From an uncultured Paludibacter sp. (GTDB lineage Bacteria > Bacteroidota > Bacteroidia > Bacteroidales > Paludibacteraceae): 64,000 bases of DNA. Within the stretch, counting starts at the first letter, position 1; each line of letters begins with the position of its first letter. The stretch lies in the NCBI GenBank assembly GCA_937927845.1, contig CALFXE010000027.1, positions 51,211 through 115,210 on the forward strand. Reading direction: 5' to 3'. The notes beneath the pieces were generated by a model that was given only the letters and a program-made list of their open reading frames with translations, had not been told where the DNA came from and did no database searches. This document shows, one piece after another, positions 62,446 through 64,000 of the stretch. The position numbers and the translations under genes are program-made.

Positions 62446-62908
62446 AATTCACTGAATCTAAACTCGAACAATGAGCCAATGCAGTAATCACACACATTTG
62501 CAAGCTACATAAACCAAAGCTTGCAAAAGAGTATGCCTGCTCCAGCGCACTGACAAAAAACAACAAATCGCCAACAAAGGCTATACGTCATAAGGGTTCC
62601 AATGGGTATTTAAGCGTTGTAGACCACTCAAACAAATAAACTTATCAGAACTTATTGTTTATTCTGTTTTTGTTTCTATTTTTGTTGTGAATTTATAACA
62701 CTTAAAATACTTCTCCCCTTAAATTGAAATATTGTATACGAAACACTTCCAAAATCTCCTTATTTTTTATATCACTTGGTTTCAGTGTTTTGACTATTTT
62801 TATCTCAAAGGCTAAGGTGGATATATGCGAGCTATGGGTGTGTGTATAGGAGAGAGGTGGGTGTGGTTAGATGTTAGGAGTAAGGCTAAAAAATAAAATC
62901 AACTATTT
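62446..62908. other. Gene-free stretch with a promoter for the next gene
   Basis: No convincing gene is seen. A complete promoter is at 62655-62684. Just before the next gene (about 62835-62890) lies an unusual G-rich stretch (GGTGTGTGTATAGGAGAG and GAGGTGGGTGTGG) in otherwise AT-rich DNA. Confidence 0.4.
62655..62684 (+). promoter_or_regulatory. Candidate promoter of the HEPN-like gene
   Basis: TTG (62655-62657), a 19-nt spacer and TATTTTTG (62677-62684) match the consensus; the gene starts 224 nt downstream. Confidence 0.45.
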
Positions 62909-63766
62909 ATGGCAAATATTAGACAAAATGAATTTTTAATATTGGAGAAACAATTCGAGATGGAGAGAGGTTTCGTTTTAGACTTTTATAATTCTTCTTT
63001 TCAACAATTTATTTATAATGTTTGTGGACTCGACATTTACAATTCGAAGTATGCCATTCGGGGAGACTCAAAAGCAAAAAGACTTCGTATATTTTGGCAA
63101 ACAGAAAGTGACAGTATAGTTGGAAAGCTAATAAATGAAATGTTAGCCTACTGGAAAACGAGCAGAAAGGTAAACAGTATTGAAATCACAAAGGAAGAAG
63201 CAATAATATTTAATGACTGTCTTACAATTGCTAATAGATTACGTGGAGTCTATGACAAAACAACAAGTAAAAACGCAGCAACTACAAAAGACGAATTTCT
63301 AAAGCGAGAATATAAGAATATAAATGTCGACAATCTTGATATTGATGCACATGTGATTGAAATTATAAAAAGTAGATTATTTGAAATCCAGAGAAATATA
63401 CATAGTGAGTCTGCTTTATCAGCAGTGATTTTATGTGGAAGCGTTTTAGAAGGTTTATTATTAGGAATCGCAATTAAAAATATTAAAGATTTTAATCAGT
63501 CGTCAGCAAGTCCTAAAAACAGAGAAACAGGTAAAGTGCTACTCCTTCAAGATTGGACATTAAGCAGCCTTATTGATGTTGCACAGAATATTGGCTTTAT
63601 TGGCCTTGACGTAAAAAAATTTAGTCATTCACTCAGAGATTTTAGAAACTATATTCACCCTTATCAGCAGATGAGTACGGGTTTTATTCCTGACATTGAT
63701 ACCGCAAAAATATCATGGCAAGTTTTACAAGCAGCAATTAGTGATTTAAATGGAAAAAAGCCCTAA
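62909..63766 (+). CDS. Hypothetical protein with HEPN/Abi-C-like C-terminus
   Basis: The 285-aa protein has an unfamiliar N-terminal domain (about 1-85, FLILEKQFEMERGFVLDFYN) and an all-helical C-terminal domain (about 145-285). The latter carries LRDFRNYIHPYQ (R243, R246, H250), like the Rx4-6H motif of HEPN RNases and Abi-C/DUF4145 domains. In other systems such domains act in abortive infection or toxin-antitoxin defence. It lies in an accessory stretch beside pseudogenes. A role in defence is an inference from the motif and context. Confidence 0.6.
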   Translation: MANIRQNEFLILEKQFEMERGFVLDFYNSSFQQFIYNVCGLDIYNSKYAIRGDSKAKRLRIFWQTESDSIVGKLINEMLAYWKTSRKVNSIEITKEEAIIFNDCLTIANRLRGVYDKTTSKNAATTKDEFLKREYKNINVDNLDIDAHVIEIIKSRLFEIQRNIHSESALSAVILCGSVLEGLLLGIAIKNIKDFNQSSASPKNRETGKVLLLQDWTLSSLIDVAQNIGFIGLDVKKFSHSLRDFRNYIHPYQQMSTGFIPDIDTAKISWQVLQAAISDLNGKKP

Positions 63767-63802
63767 CCCTATTGGATTTGCCGCTTAGTCCGTCCGTTAG
63801 GG
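63761..63802 (+). repeat. Inverted repeat at the stop codon (attC-like?)
   Basis: CCCTAAC (63761-63767) includes the stop codon of the HEPN-like gene and is the exact complement of GTTAGGG (63796-63802). Integron cassette attC sites have such terminal boxes placed right behind the cassette ORF, but they are usually at least 57 bp and have further inner pairs; this one is 42 bp. It could equally be a transcription hairpin. Confidence 0.35.
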
Positions 63803-64000
63803 GTCAGCAGCGAACAACAGAACTTAAAAAGAAACATTAGACTTAAATGGCAAGAAAAAATAGAATAACAACTTATAAAAAAATATACCGAACCCGTCAA
63901 ACTGTCTAAAAACCCCACTGCATTACTAACCCATTGATTTTTGAGAACTAAACACTCAAAAACTTGCTCAAGCCACTGATTTTAAGTATCTTTACCTTAT
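63803..64000. other. Window end, no gene seen
   Basis: AT-rich sequence without an open frame of note. TATCTTTAC near 63988 resembles a weak -7 box for a gene beyond the window. Confidence 0.4.

Overview
The window is AT-rich Bacteroidota DNA, most likely from an anaerobic member of the Bacteroidales. The evidence is a SusC/SusD pair, many lipoproteins, a T9SS C-terminal sorting domain, a qNor-type nitric oxide reductase, Nfn-type flavoproteins, and promoters of the Bacteroidota form (TTTG, 19-20 nt, TAnnTTTG) in front of many genes. Strong Shine-Dalgarno sequences are scarce; the two clear ones are before corA and at the prfB frameshift site. No rRNA, tRNA or CRISPR array was seen.

Layout. 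1-1.1 kb: an orphan Dam-type methylase. 1.1-8.1 kb, minus strand: a run of envelope genes (barrel protein, murF, coiled-coil anchor, FKBP lipoprotein, TPM protein, LemA, aldo/keto reductase, Rieske-like lipoprotein). 8.2-20.7 kb: mostly housekeeping (rmuC, ksgA, corA, bactofilin, a two-gene 5'-nucleotidase, rpoN, prfB with its programmed frameshift). 20.8-28.6 kb: a T9SS-exported protein, a broken ECF sigma gene, carbonic anhydrase, rplS, ileS, and two decayed genes (Rpn-like, GxxExxY) among 33-bp repeats. 29.1-35.2 kb: a SusC/SusD operon with two accessory lipoproteins. 35.6-43.6 kb: xseB, a C-terminal protease, TatD, ahcY, a serpin and an NfnAB-like pair.

43.7-48.9 kb is the most unusual part. 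A two-component system is transcribed divergently from a small operon encoding a 43-aa double-glycine peptide (45926-46057), a C39-peptidase ABC exporter and a 165-aa HlyD-like protein that lacks the usual coiled-coil hairpin. Related direct repeats with an 11-bp period lie in the divergent promoter region and again beyond the operon, just upstream of the next promoter. That promoter drives an aromatic amino acid operon (pheA, aminotransferase, DAHP synthase-chorismate mutase). It is preceded by a 16-codon leader peptide with 6 Phe and 4 Tyr codons and mutually exclusive antiterminator and terminator helices, which is a textbook attenuator layout. The shared repeats raise the possibility that the peptide system also influences aromatic amino acid synthesis; this is inference.

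52.4-57.8 kb: fabI, an outer-membrane assembly-type barrel, an rRNA/tRNA methyltransferase, an RRM protein and a CPBP protease. 58-60.9 kb: a quinol nitric oxide reductase and an Rrf2/NsrR-like regulator, visibly richer in G+C than the surroundings. 60.9-64 kb: accessory DNA with a decayed RAYT transposase, a RhuM-family pseudogene with two nonsense codons, and a hypothetical gene with a HEPN-like C-terminus whose stop codon lies inside an inverted repeat.
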